From Micromonospora sediminimaris (GTDB taxonomy: Bacteria > Actinomycetota > Actinomycetes > Mycobacteriales > Micromonosporaceae), in the NCBI GenBank assembly GCA_900112325.1, contig FOLJ01000001.1, positions 372,001 through 436,000 of the forward strand: a DNA stretch of 64,000 nucleotides, written 5' to 3'. Below the pieces are notes generated by a model. The model did no database searches. It had not been told where the DNA came from and saw only the letters and a program-made list of their open reading frames with translations. Numbering within the stretch: position 1 is the first letter of the stretch; each line of letters starts with the position of its first letter. A program made the position numbers and the translations under genes. Positions 8,309-16,257 of this stretch are shown in pieces.

Positions 8309-10789
8309 TCAGGTCGCCTGTTGATCGGCGTCCTCGGGCTCATCGTCGGGCCCGGACCGACCGCCAGCACCGAGCAGCCGTGCGGCATCGGAACGTCCGC
8401 GCCGGGTGCCGGTCTGGTACGAACTCATCATGCGCCGCACCTGTTCGGGCTCGCGGACCACGTCCTCGTCCGCTTGCACCGTCCCGGGCTCGGCCCGCAA
8501 CGCCGGGGCCAGGCTCGCCTGGCGTACCCGGACCGGCAGGCCCGACTCGGTGCGGGTCGGCTCGACCTCGGCGGGCATGGGGCCACCCGGGGTCACCGGG
8601 TCGGCCGGTTGACCGGCGGCGGGGCCCGCACCGCTTCCGGTGCCGGGATCACTTGTCCGGCGCGGCGGCCACTGCGGACCGTTGTTGGACGCTGACGTGA
8701 CCGGCAGTCCGATCGGAATCGTCGGTCCGTCCCAGGCAACGGAGTGCCCGGCACGGGGCCGAGAACTGCTCGGCAGCCCGGAACCATCGGCACCGTCACC
8801 GCTGGAGTGCCCGATCTCCGCCGGTGCCTCCCGGCCGGTCCCGATCACGCCACCGTCGCCGGTGGCCTGGGCCGCGGCGTCCGCAGGTCGTCCCTCCGCC
8901 ATGCTCGGCTCAGCCTCGTCGACGATCAGATCAGTCGGGATCAACACCACGGCGGTCGTCCCGCCGTACGCCGACTCCTTGAGCCGGACCTGCACGCCGT
9001 GCCGGTCGGTCAGCCGGCTCACCAGGTAGAGGCCCAGCCGGGACGCGTCGGCGAGGTTCCGCTCGGAACGGTCCACGATGCGATGGTTGGCGGCGGCGAG
9101 GTCGTCCTCGGTCATGCCCAGACCGCGGTCCTCGATCTCGATGGCGAAGCCGTTGGCGACCAGTTCTCCGCGCACCTCCACGTTGGTGTGTGGCGGAGAG
9201 AACGAGAGTCCGTTCTCGATCAGTTCGGCGAGCAGGTGGATGACGTCACCGACGGCCCGCCCGGCCAGCGACACACCGCCGATCGAGAGCAGGGTGACGC
9301 GGGTGTAGTCCTCGACCTCACCGACCGCACCCCGGACCACGTCCACCATCGGGACGCTGCGGCGCCACGCCCGGGCGGGGGTCGCGCCGGAGAGCACGAT
9401 GAGGTTCTCCGCGGCACGTCGTACCCGGGTGGCCAGGTGGTCGACGCGGAACAGGTCTGCCAACTCCTCGGCGTCCTGCTCGCGACGCTCCATCGCGTCG
9501 AGCAGGGTGAGCTGGCGGTGCACCAGGGCCTGGGTACGCCGGGCCAGGCTCAGGGACACCTCGCGTGCGGACCCACGCAGCTGGGCCTGCTCGACCGCGG
9601 TGCGGACGGCGCCCTCCTGCACCACGTTGAAGGCTCGACCCACCTGGCCGAACTCGTCGTCATCGAAGCGCAGCGCTGGCATCTCCCTGGCGACGTCCAC
9701 CTGCTCACCGCGCCCGAGCCGCTCCGCCACGCTCGGCAACCGTTCGTTGGCGAGTCGGAACGCCGCATCGCGCAGTCGTTGCAGCTGCTGTGCCAGCGCC
9801 CGTGCCGTGGTGATCGAGACGACCACCGAGGCGATGACCGCGAGCAGGCCGAGACCCGCGACGAGGACCAGCCGGACGATGACACCGATCGCGACCGGCG
9901 TGGCCCGCTTGACGATGTCGTCACCACCGGCCAGCACCACGTCACCGATCTCGATGAGCGCCGGAGCGGTGGTGTCGGACCAGTCCGAGGTCGAGAACGG
10001 CAGTCGGTGGGTGCCGTTGCCGTTCATCACCTGGGACTCCAGGTCGGCCAGTCGCCGGAAGCTCGCCCCGGTGACCATCTGCTCGTAGCGGTGCTGATCG
10101 GCTTCGGGCAGCCGGACGACCGCCTGCTCGGCGACGAACTGACGGGCACCGACGACCCGGGTGAACTCGGCCCGCTCGACCGAGGTGATCCGGCCTGCGG
10201 CGAGCACGCCGGCCAGCATGGCGTCCTCCTGGGACAACAGCTCCCGGGCACGGTCGAGCCGGATCAGTTGTGCGGTGTCCTCGGCGACCTGGTCGTCGTC
10301 GAGATTGCCGAGTTCGTCGTACACCTGGTAGATCGATTCGATCAGCTCGGTGAACGTCGCACCGGCGTCGCTGCGGCCGATGTTGCGCCCGTCGACGGCA
10401 GTACGCGTGTCGGGCAGCGCGGCCAGTTGCCGTTTCAGCTCCGCGATACGGTCGTGCAGCGCGTCGCTGCCGAACACGCCGACCTGCCAGTCGTCGGTCG
10501 ACTCGACGAACTCGGCGGCCAGTTGGTCGGTACGGGCACGCAGCCGGGTCAGCTCGTCAAGCTGCGCCTCCTGCGGGCGTCCGAGATAGACAAGCGAGGT
10601 GCGCCGTTCCAACTGCAACTGCAGCAGCAGCGGCTCGGTGGGATCGAACACCTGCGCGTCGAGCGCCTGCACACCGAACAGGTTCACTCCATCGCGGACG
10701 GTTACCCAGGCGGCGAAGCTCCAGAGCGCCACCAGCGCGGCCAGCAGGGCCACCACCTTGGCACGCAGCTTCGTACTGCGGGAACCCAT
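8309..10789 (-). CDS. cvnA: Conservon sensor histidine-kinase-like protein (CvnA type, nitrate-sensor domain)
   Basis: 826 residues. A transmembrane helix near residues 10-30, a large extracytoplasmic helical sensor region (nitrate/nitrite-sensing type, about 30-300), a second helix near 310-335, a HAMP-like segment, then a HATPase domain (LLAELIENGLSFSPP N box, DRGLGMTEDDL G1 box). The C-terminal ~200 residues are low-complexity Pro/Gly/Ala. CvnA proteins keep the ATPase domain but lack a typical partner regulator and anchor CvnB-D at the membrane. ATG 10789 is preferred over GTG 10792 because AGGGA then has 5-base spacing. Confidence 0.9.
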   Translation of the reverse strand: MGSRSTKLRAKVVALLAALVALWSFAAWVTVRDGVNLFGVQALDAQVFDPTEPLLLQLQLERRTSLVYLGRPQEAQLDELTRLRARTDQLAAEFVESTDDWQVGVFGSDALHDRIAELKRQLAALPDTRTAVDGRNIGRSDAGATFTELIESIYQVYDELGNLDDDQVAEDTAQLIRLDRARELLSQEDAMLAGVLAAGRITSVERAEFTRVVGARQFVAEQAVVRLPEADQHRYEQMVTGASFRRLADLESQVMNGNGTHRLPFSTSDWSDTTAPALIEIGDVVLAGGDDIVKRATPVAIGVIVRLVLVAGLGLLAVIASVVVSITTARALAQQLQRLRDAAFRLANERLPSVAERLGRGEQVDVAREMPALRFDDDEFGQVGRAFNVVQEGAVRTAVEQAQLRGSAREVSLSLARRTQALVHRQLTLLDAMERREQDAEELADLFRVDHLATRVRRAAENLIVLSGATPARAWRRSVPMVDVVRGAVGEVEDYTRVTLLSIGGVSLAGRAVGDVIHLLAELIENGLSFSPPHTNVEVRGELVANGFAIEIEDRGLGMTEDDLAAANHRIVDRSERNLADASRLGLYLVSRLTDRHGVQVRLKESAYGGTTAVVLIPTDLIVDEAEPSMAEGRPADAAAQATGDGGVIGTGREAPAEIGHSSGDGADGSGLPSSSRPRAGHSVAWDGPTIPIGLPVTSASNNGPQWPPRRTSDPGTGSGAGPAAGQPADPVTPGGPMPAEVEPTRTESGLPVRVRQASLAPALRAEPGTVQADEDVVREPEQVRRMMSSYQTGTRRGRSDAARLLGAGGRSGPDDEPEDADQQAT

Positions 10790-11097
10790 CACACCGTCCC
10801 TGGCCGTGAGCTAGTTGACCGGTCAGTCAGGAGCGAGCCACACAGCACACCGGCCCCGGCGCAACCTAACAACGTCACCGCAGCAACTCAAGCGCTGGTG
10901 ATCATGCGCTGGTCGACCCGGGTCACCCGCCGCAGGTGCACGGTCCGGCGACCAGAGCGCCGGCCGCCGGGCCGCCCGCACCGTCGCCCGCCCGATGAGC
11001 GGCGGCGGCTGGCCGCCGGGGGCACATCGGCCGGTCTGTGCGATTCGCCGACGGGAATGCGAGCCGTGGTCGGCCCCGCTGTGCCAGGCTCAGGGAC
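10790..11097. other. Intergenic region between cvnA and the DUF2630 gene
   Basis: 308 bases between divergent genes. It should hold the conservon promoter, but I see no convincing -10/-35 pair, operator or gene here. Confidence 0.5.
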
Positions 11098-11346
11098 ATG
11101 GACGACAAGACCATCCTGAGCCGGATCTCGGATCTGGTTGACGAGGAGCACCGGCTGCGCGCACAGGCGCAGGCCCACGAGACTGGCACCGACGATGAGG
11201 CACGCACCCGCCTGCGGGAGCTGGAGGAGTCCCTCGACCAGTGCTGGGATCTGCTGCGCCGCCGCCGTGCAGCTCGGCAGGCCCATGGCGATCCTGAGGC
11301 CCAGGGCGCACGCCCGACGTCCGAGGTCGAACGCTATCTGCAGTGA
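11098..11346 (+). CDS. DUF2630 family small protein
   Basis: 82 residues, highly charged and helical, starting MDDKTILSRISDLVDEEHRL and containing LRELEESLDQCWDLLRRRRA, the recognisable core of this actinobacterial family. Probably a coiled-coil dimer; the function is unknown. ATG 11098 gives the family's usual N-terminus. A strong hairpin follows. Confidence 0.85.
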   Translation: MDDKTILSRISDLVDEEHRLRAQAQAHETGTDDEARTRLRELEESLDQCWDLLRRRRAARQAHGDPEAQGARPTSEVERYLQ

Positions 11347-11369
11347 ATTCCGCTCCCACGCCCCGCGAC

Positions 11370-11404
11370 GGGCTCCGGGTGGCGGTGGCCACCACCCGGA
11401 GCCC
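11370..11404. terminator. Bidirectional terminator
   Basis: GGGCTCCGGGTGG at 11370-11382 pairs with CCACCCGGAGCCC at 11392-11404: a perfect 13-bp stem between the convergent DUF2630 and RIO-kinase genes. Confidence 0.82.
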
Positions 11405-11410
11405 GGTCGG

Positions 11411-12343
11411 TCAGGCCAGACCTGCCTCGCGGCACAGCAGTTCGGTGAGCACCGTCGGGTCCACGAGGTCCGCCGGCAGTCCCCGGGCGACGAACCAGGC
11501 GGCGACGATCCGAACATCGCGGGCCAGGAACTCCCGCCCCTGCGGGTTCACCACCACGTCGACCACCTGCGGCAGGTCGATCAGCGCCAGTCGCCCCGCG
11601 TGCACCAGCAGGTTGTACGGCGACAGGTCGCCGTGCGCGTACCCGGCTCGGGCCAGGACGACAAGCGCGTCGACCAGTTGCCCCCACAGAGCACGTAGTT
11701 CGGCCGGTGCTGGGCGCAACTCGGCCAGCCGGGGTGCGGCGCGTCCCTCCTCGGCGTCGCCGAGGAACTCCAGCATCAGCTCGGTGCCCCGCAACTGCAC
11801 CGGGTACGGCACGGTGATGGTGCCGTAGCGCTGGCCGATCTCCCAGAGCCGGCTCAGGGCGGCGAACTCCGCCGCCGCCCACTGTCCGGCGATCATCTGC
11901 CGGCCGAACGCGGTCCGGCCGGTCATTGCCCGCATCTCACGTGAGCGGCGCACCCGGCGCCCTTCGAGGTATCCCGCGTCCCGGTGAAACAGCCGGTGCC
12001 GAGGATCCCGGTATCGTTTCGCCGCCAGCAGGCAGGACCGGTCGGTGCCGGGTAGACCTCGGCGCACCAGGTGAACGTCGGCCTCCTTGCCGGTCTTGAG
12101 CACACCGAGCTCGGTGTCCTTCGCCGCCAGTTCGGTGACCAGCCAGTGCGGGTGGGGCTGCGGGCCGTGCAGCGCGTCGTCCCAGGAGGACCACGTTTCG
12201 CCGGTCCCCGGGTCGGGCTCTTCGGGGTCGGTGGGAGCGGGGCCGGTCGGCCGGCCGCGCTTCAGGAAGTGCGGTTCGTCGTCGTCGAAGCGGCGTCGGC
12301 CGCGGGTTCGGCGCTCGGGCGCCGGAAAGTCGTGATCACGCAT
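11411..12343 (-). CDS. RIO1-like serine/threonine kinase family protein
   Basis: 310 residues. Typical RIO elements: LGVLKTGKEADVHLV (nucleotide loop), LLAAKRYRD (ATP-anchoring Lys), AGYAHGDLSPYNLLVH (catalytic loop with Asp and Asn) and LIDLPQVVD, where metal-binding Asp is retained. The first ~60 residues are a disordered Arg/Pro-rich extension. RIO kinases act in ribosome maturation in archaea and eukaryotes; the bacterial role is unclear. ATG 12343 gives MRDHDFPAPE with AAGGGA upstream. Confidence 0.88.
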   Translation of the reverse strand: MRDHDFPAPERRTRGRRRFDDDEPHFLKRGRPTGPAPTDPEEPDPGTGETWSSWDDALHGPQPHPHWLVTELAAKDTELGVLKTGKEADVHLVRRGLPGTDRSCLLAAKRYRDPRHRLFHRDAGYLEGRRVRRSREMRAMTGRTAFGRQMIAGQWAAAEFAALSRLWEIGQRYGTITVPYPVQLRGTELMLEFLGDAEEGRAAPRLAELRPAPAELRALWGQLVDALVVLARAGYAHGDLSPYNLLVHAGRLALIDLPQVVDVVVNPQGREFLARDVRIVAAWFVARGLPADLVDPTVLTELLCREAGLA

Positions 12344-12504
12344 GACGCTGGTAATCCCTTGGTCGAGGTGTGGGGAGGCAGGAAGTGACCTGCGAAGACG
12401 GCCATGACCGACCCCCTCTCCTCGACCGGGCGCACGCCCGGAGTGCACGATGCGCGGACCATGCTTGTCGGCGGCACCGGTCGGGTCAACCCAATTAGCG
12501 CGAC

Positions 12505-13149
12505 TCAGGCGCCCATGATCTCGGCGATGGCGGCGATCACGGTGTCCACCGTCGCCGTGGGCGCGAACCGGGCGTCGGTCCAGGGACGCCCCCGGTGCAG
12601 CCAGATGCTGGGCAGGCCGACGGCGGTGGCTCCGCCGATGTCCGCCTCCGGGCCGTCGCCGACCACCCAGGCACCGCGCAGCGGCATTCTGGCCCGCTGC
12701 GCGGCGAGCGCGAAGATGCGGGGGTTGGGCTTGCTGACCCCCGCCTCTTCGGAGATCACCCAGTCGGCGACGTACCGGTCCAACCCGGTGCGGCGGATCT
12801 TGGTGTCCTGTTGCCGAACCGCGCCGTTGGTCACCACGACCGGCATCCAGCCGGCGTCGTCGGCGATCCGCAGGGCGCACGCCACCAGCGGGTCCAGCCG
12901 GGTGAACTCGACCACCCCGTCGTGCAGCTCCTCCACCAGGTCGATGGAGGGGATCCGCAACCGATAGCGGTCCCGGATCGCGTCCGCCACGTCCCAGCGG
13001 TCTGTCAATCCGTCGGCGTCGATTGACAGCAGCCACTCGATGTCGTGCGGCGGCGCTCCGATGCCGTCGAGGAAGCGCTCTGCCCAGGTGCGGAACGGCC
13101 CGGCCCGATCGAGCAGGGTGTTGTCCAGGTCCAGCAGGAGCAGCGGCAC
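12505..13149 (-). CDS. HAD-superfamily hydrolase (subfamily IA)
   Basis: 214 residues. Motif I DLDNTLLDR at residues 7-15 (nucleophile Asp7, acid Asp9), motif II VVTNG, motif III Lys in EEAGVSKPNPRIF, and motif IV GDGPEADIGGA. A helical cap lies between motifs I and II. Most such proteins are small-molecule phosphatases; the substrate is not predictable. The GTG start at 13149 is preceded by TAAGGT with a 6-base gap, suggesting a leaderless transcript. Confidence 0.88.
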   Translation of the reverse strand: MPLLLLDLDNTLLDRAGPFRTWAERFLDGIGAPPHDIEWLLSIDADGLTDRWDVADAIRDRYRLRIPSIDLVEELHDGVVEFTRLDPLVACALRIADDAGWMPVVVTNGAVRQQDTKIRRTGLDRYVADWVISEEAGVSKPNPRIFALAAQRARMPLRGAWVVGDGPEADIGGATAVGLPSIWLHRGRPWTDARFAPTATVDTVIAAIAEIMGA

Positions 13150-13161
13150 TCGGGCACCTTA
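13150..13161 (-). promoter_or_regulatory. Leaderless -10 element of the HAD gene
   Basis: TAAGGT (minus strand, 13161 to 13156), then 6 bases, then the GTG start at 13149. No Shine-Dalgarno is present. Confidence 0.5.
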
Positions 13162-13251
13162 CGGGAATCGGGTACCTCGCCGACAGGGCGGAAGGTTACG
13201 CGGTGGTGTCGGTCCGGAACAGCCGTCGCGGGCGGCCGACCACCAGGAACC

Positions 13252-13270
13252 AAGCCGTACGTACGGTTTG
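13252..13270. promoter_or_regulatory. Putative AcnR operator upstream of acnR
   Basis: AAGCCGTACGTACGGTTTG: a perfect CCGTACGTACGG palindrome with A/T-rich flanks, 32 bases before the acnR start. It resembles the site at 4049-4068 upstream of acnA, which suggests autoregulation. Confidence 0.58.
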
Positions 13271-13302
13271 CGTCAGTCGAGGGGAGCTGACACGATCGAC
13301 AC

Positions 13303-13875
13303 GTGCCCAGAGTAAGCCAGGATCAGCTCGACGCCCGCCGCCAGGAAATCCTCGCCGCCGCGCGAGCCTGCTTCGCCCGGCACGGCTATGAGGGCGCGAC
13401 CGTGCGACGCCTGGAGGAGGCCACCGGCCTCTCCCGTGGCGCCATCTTCCACCACTTCCGGGACAAGGACTCCCTCTTCCTCGCCGTCGCCGAGGACGAC
13501 GCGGCCACGATGGTGGAGACGGTCGCCCGCAACGGACTGGTCCAGGTCATGCGTGACCTGCTCGCCCGGGCGGTCTCCCCGGACACCACAGGTTGGCTGG
13601 GCAGCCAACTGGAGGTGTCGCGACGACTGCGTACCGACCCGACCTTCGCCACCCGCTGGGCACAGCGGTCGGCCGCCATCGCCGAGGCGACCCGGGACCG
13701 GCTGGCCCGTCAACGGGAGGCCGGCGTACTCCGCGAGGACATCCCCATCGACGTGCTGGCCCGGTTCCTCGAACTCGCCTACGACGGGCTGGTGCTGCAC
13801 CTGGCCATGGGTCGGCCCGCCGGTGACCTGGGCGCGGTGCTCGATCTGGTCGAGGAAGCGGTGCGCCGACGCTGA
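13303..13875 (+). CDS. acnR: TetR-family aconitase repressor AcnR
   Basis: 190 residues. The N-terminus PRVSQDQLDARRQEIL and the helix-turn-helix ATVRRLEEATGLSRGAIFHH closely resemble AcnR/Rv1474c-type regulators as I recall them. AcnR represses acn in Corynebacterium, with citrate and metal as effectors. In many actinobacteria it directly follows acn; here about 6 kb (the conservon, RIO kinase and HAD genes) separates them, yet both promoters carry a similar palindrome. GTG 13303 gives the family's usual start and has a CACGAT hexamer 6 bases upstream, possibly leaderless. Confidence 0.85.
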   Translation: MPRVSQDQLDARRQEILAAARACFARHGYEGATVRRLEEATGLSRGAIFHHFRDKDSLFLAVAEDDAATMVETVARNGLVQVMRDLLARAVSPDTTGWLGSQLEVSRRLRTDPTFATRWAQRSAAIAEATRDRLARQREAGVLREDIPIDVLARFLELAYDGLVLHLAMGRPAGDLGAVLDLVEEAVRRR

Positions 13876-13978
13876 ACCCGTCAGGTAACGAGAAGATAAC
13901 TCGACCGTACGGGCAGCCGGATGCTGGCATCGCCGCTCCACAATGAAGCCGCGTTCCCTCGCGTGACAGGAGCAGGCC

Positions 13979-14893
13979 ATGACGGGTTTCGCGGTCGATT
14001 ACGACACCTGGGGAGTTCCCGGTCCCACCTTCATCACGCTCTACCTGGTGGCTGCGGTGACCGCCGTCACCGTCGTGCTGATCCGCCGCCGGGCGCTGCT
14101 GGGCGGGCGTGCCGCGCCCCCCGCCGACCAGCTGAACCCGCAGCAGGTCGCCTACCTCAACGGCGGCGATGACTTCGCCGTCTGGACCTCGCTCGGCGCG
14201 TTGCGCAGCCAGGGCGCGATCGGCGTGGACCCGGACCGCCGGCTGACCGCCGACGGTCCGCTGCCGCCCGCCGCCACCCCACTCGACCGGGCCATCCACT
14301 ACGCCGCGACGCAGCGCACCCTGGCCCGGGAGCTACGGCGCACCGAGTGGGTCGAGCGGGCCCTCACCGAGCTGCGTGACGGCCTCGACCAGCGCGGTCT
14401 CGCGATCGGTCCGGACCGGCGGGCCGCGCTGCGGCACGGTCCGCTGCTGCTGGTCGCGCTCCTGGTGCTCGGTGTCACCCGAATCGTCGCCGGGATCGCC
14501 AACGACCGCCCGGTCTGGTATCTGGTGCTCACCGTCGTCGCGCTCGGCGTACTGACCGCTGTGCTGCTCGTCCGGGTGCCCCGCCGAACCCGGGCAGCCG
14601 AGGCCGCCCTGCGGACACTGCGCCAGCGCAACCGGCACCTCGCGCCCACCGCGAACCCGGCGTACGCCACCTATGGAGCGGCGGGAGCCGCCATGGCGGT
14701 GGCCCTCTACGGCACCGCGTCACTCTGGGCACTAGATCCGACCTTCGCCCAGCAGGCCGAGATCCAACGCCAAGCCGTGGCCGGCGGCGCGACGTCCACC
14801 GGCGGGTGTGGCGGCGGCGGTGCCGCGGGCGGCGGCGGCTGCGGTGGCGGCAGTTGCGGCGGCGGGGGCTGCGGCGGCGGGTGCGGCGGATGA
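13979..14893 (+). CDS. TIGR04222-type membrane protein with Cys/Gly-repeat tail
   Basis: 304 residues. Predicted helices at about 17-35, 160-178, 184-203 and 228-247. A cytoplasmic segment after helix 1 has QQVAYLNGGDDFAVWTSLGALRSQGAI, the recognisable TIGR04222 block. From residue 275 the protein is only Gly, Cys, Ala and Ser, with five cysteines each flanked by Gly runs (GGCGGG, GGSCGG and similar). The ATG has AGGAG 7 bases upstream. Its stop overlaps the start of the DUF692 gene (ATGA), so the two are translationally coupled. I infer that the tail is the substrate of the DUF692 oxidase, as in MNIO-modified Cys-containing peptides. Confidence 0.85.
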   Translation: MTGFAVDYDTWGVPGPTFITLYLVAAVTAVTVVLIRRRALLGGRAAPPADQLNPQQVAYLNGGDDFAVWTSLGALRSQGAIGVDPDRRLTADGPLPPAATPLDRAIHYAATQRTLARELRRTEWVERALTELRDGLDQRGLAIGPDRRAALRHGPLLLVALLVLGVTRIVAGIANDRPVWYLVLTVVALGVLTAVLLVRVPRRTRAAEAALRTLRQRNRHLAPTANPAYATYGAAGAAMAVALYGTASLWALDPTFAQQAEIQRQAVAGGATSTGGCGGGGAAGGGGCGGGSCGGGGCGGGCGG

Positions 14894-15708
14894 ACACCCC
14901 GCATGGCGTGGGGATCGGCTGGCGCCCGGAAATTGCCGGGTTCGTCGCCGAGCTGCCCGGCCTGCGCTTCGTCGAGGTGATCGCCGAGTCGGTACCGACC
15001 GCCGGACCACCACCGGACGACCTGATCGAGCTGCGGGACCGCGGCGTCACCGTGGTACCGCACGGCGTGCGACTCTCCCTCGGCGGCGCGGAACCGGTCG
15101 ATCCGACCCGGGTCGCCCACCTGGCGGCCGTCGCGCAGCAGCTGGCGGCGCCGCTGGTCAGTGAGCACATCGCCTTCGTCCGGGCCGGCGGCCTGGAGGC
15201 CGGCCACCTGCTACCCCTGCCCCGCACCCACGAAGCGGTCGACGCGATCTGCGCCAACATCACCCGTGCCCAGGCGGACCTGCCGGTGCCGATCGCGCTG
15301 GAACCGATCGCCGCCCTGTTCGACTGGCCGGACGACGAACTCGACGAGGCGGCGTTTCTCAACGAGATCCTGGACCGCACCGGAGCACTGCTGCTGCTCG
15401 ACGTCGCCAACGTGTATGCCAACGCCCGCAACCGCGGCACCGACCCGCTAGCGCTGCTGGACCGGCTGCCGCTGGAACGGGTGGCGTACCTGCACGTCGC
15501 GGGCGGTGCCGAGGGTGGCGGCTTCTACCACGACACGCACACCGATCCGATCGGGCGGGAGGTGTTGGAGCTGCTCGCCGAGTTGTGCGCCCGGCACCGC
15601 CCACCGGCGGCCCTGCTGGAACGCGACGGGCACTACCCACCCGCGGCCGAGCTGCGCACCGAGCTGGACGCCGTCGCCGCCGCCTGCGGCTTTCCGGAGG
15701 TGACGTGA
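14890..15708 (+). CDS. DUF692 multinuclear non-heme iron oxidative enzyme (MNIO)
   Basis: 272 residues, a TIM-barrel protein of the MbnB/TglH superfamily. Likely iron ligands follow the family order: His58 (VVPHGVRLSL), His93 (SEHIAF), Glu138 (ALEPIAA, where Asn usually follows Glu), Asp171 and Asn174 (LLLDVANVY), His202 (YLHVAGG), Asp215 and His217 (HDTH) and Glu244 (LLERDGHYP). Known members oxidise Cys residues of peptides to oxazolone/thioamide or related groups. It overlaps both neighbours by 4 bases, so the three genes form a unit. The likely substrate is the Cys-rich tail of the upstream protein (inference). Confidence 0.9.
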   Translation: MNTPHGVGIGWRPEIAGFVAELPGLRFVEVIAESVPTAGPPPDDLIELRDRGVTVVPHGVRLSLGGAEPVDPTRVAHLAAVAQQLAAPLVSEHIAFVRAGGLEAGHLLPLPRTHEAVDAICANITRAQADLPVPIALEPIAALFDWPDDELDEAAFLNEILDRTGALLLLDVANVYANARNRGTDPLALLDRLPLERVAYLHVAGGAEGGGFYHDTHTDPIGREVLELLAELCARHRPPAALLERDGHYPPAAELRTELDAVAAACGFPEVT

Positions 15709-16193
15709 CGCCGGCCGGGGCGGGGCCCGCCGGCCCGGCCGGAAGGCCGGTCGGATCGCTCGCCTCGCGGCAGGCGGAACTGGTCGCGGCCCTGGTGGCC
15801 GGCGCTCCGCCGCCGCCCGGCTTCGCGCCCGGCCCGTTGGCCGCCGCCCGTGCCGCGTTGCTGCGCAAGCGGGCCGGCGAGGTCGCCCGACACTGGCCGC
15901 TGCTCGCCGCCGGGCTCGGCCCCACCTGGCCGACGGTGTTCGTCGAATGGGCGGCCGACCGACCCACCGGCGGCGGGTTGCGCGACGGCTGGGACCTGGC
16001 CCGTGCACTGCACGCCCGCACCGCCCTGCCGGCACTCGGCGCCGAGGAACTGGCCGTCCGCGAGGCGCAGTTCCGCTACGACGGGCAAAGGGCACCGCGT
16101 CGCCGCCGCTCACCCGCCCTCGGCCGGGTCGGCGCCGTGCTCGCCCTTCAGGTCGCCGGCCGGGTACGCCTGCTGCGCCCGGCCCGCCCCTGA
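15705..16193 (+). CDS. MNIO partner protein, DUF2063-like
   Basis: 162 residues, starting at GTG 15705 inside the stop of the DUF692 gene, with GGAGG 4 bases upstream. After a Pro/Gly N-terminus it has LVAALVAGAPPPPGFAPGPLAAARAALLRKRAGEVAR followed by HWPLLAAGLG; the FxxxxLxxxRxxLLxKR and WPxL pattern is reminiscent of the helical partner proteins that present peptides to DUF692 enzymes. The C-terminus is Arg-rich. Role as substrate-recognition partner is inferred from position and weak resemblance. Confidence 0.65.
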   Translation: MTPAGAGPAGPAGRPVGSLASRQAELVAALVAGAPPPPGFAPGPLAAARAALLRKRAGEVARHWPLLAAGLGPTWPTVFVEWAADRPTGGGLRDGWDLARALHARTALPALGAEELAVREAQFRYDGQRAPRRRRSPALGRVGAVLALQVAGRVRLLRPARP

Positions 16194-16257
16194 ACCTGAC
16201 CCACGACACGGGACCGGGGCTGTTTCCGGCCCAGCGGGCTGGGGCAGGATCGTCGGC

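Noticed and set aside
8744-11119. A 791-residue open frame opposite cvnA
   Set aside because: Antisense shadow of a high-GC gene: biased composition and no recognisable domain, while cvnA on the other strand has complete motifs.
13904-13912. CCGTACGG upstream of the TIGR04222 gene as another AcnR site
   Set aside because: Only an 8-bp core without the central ACGT extension or the flanking AAG/TTT; such octamers are common in this sequence.
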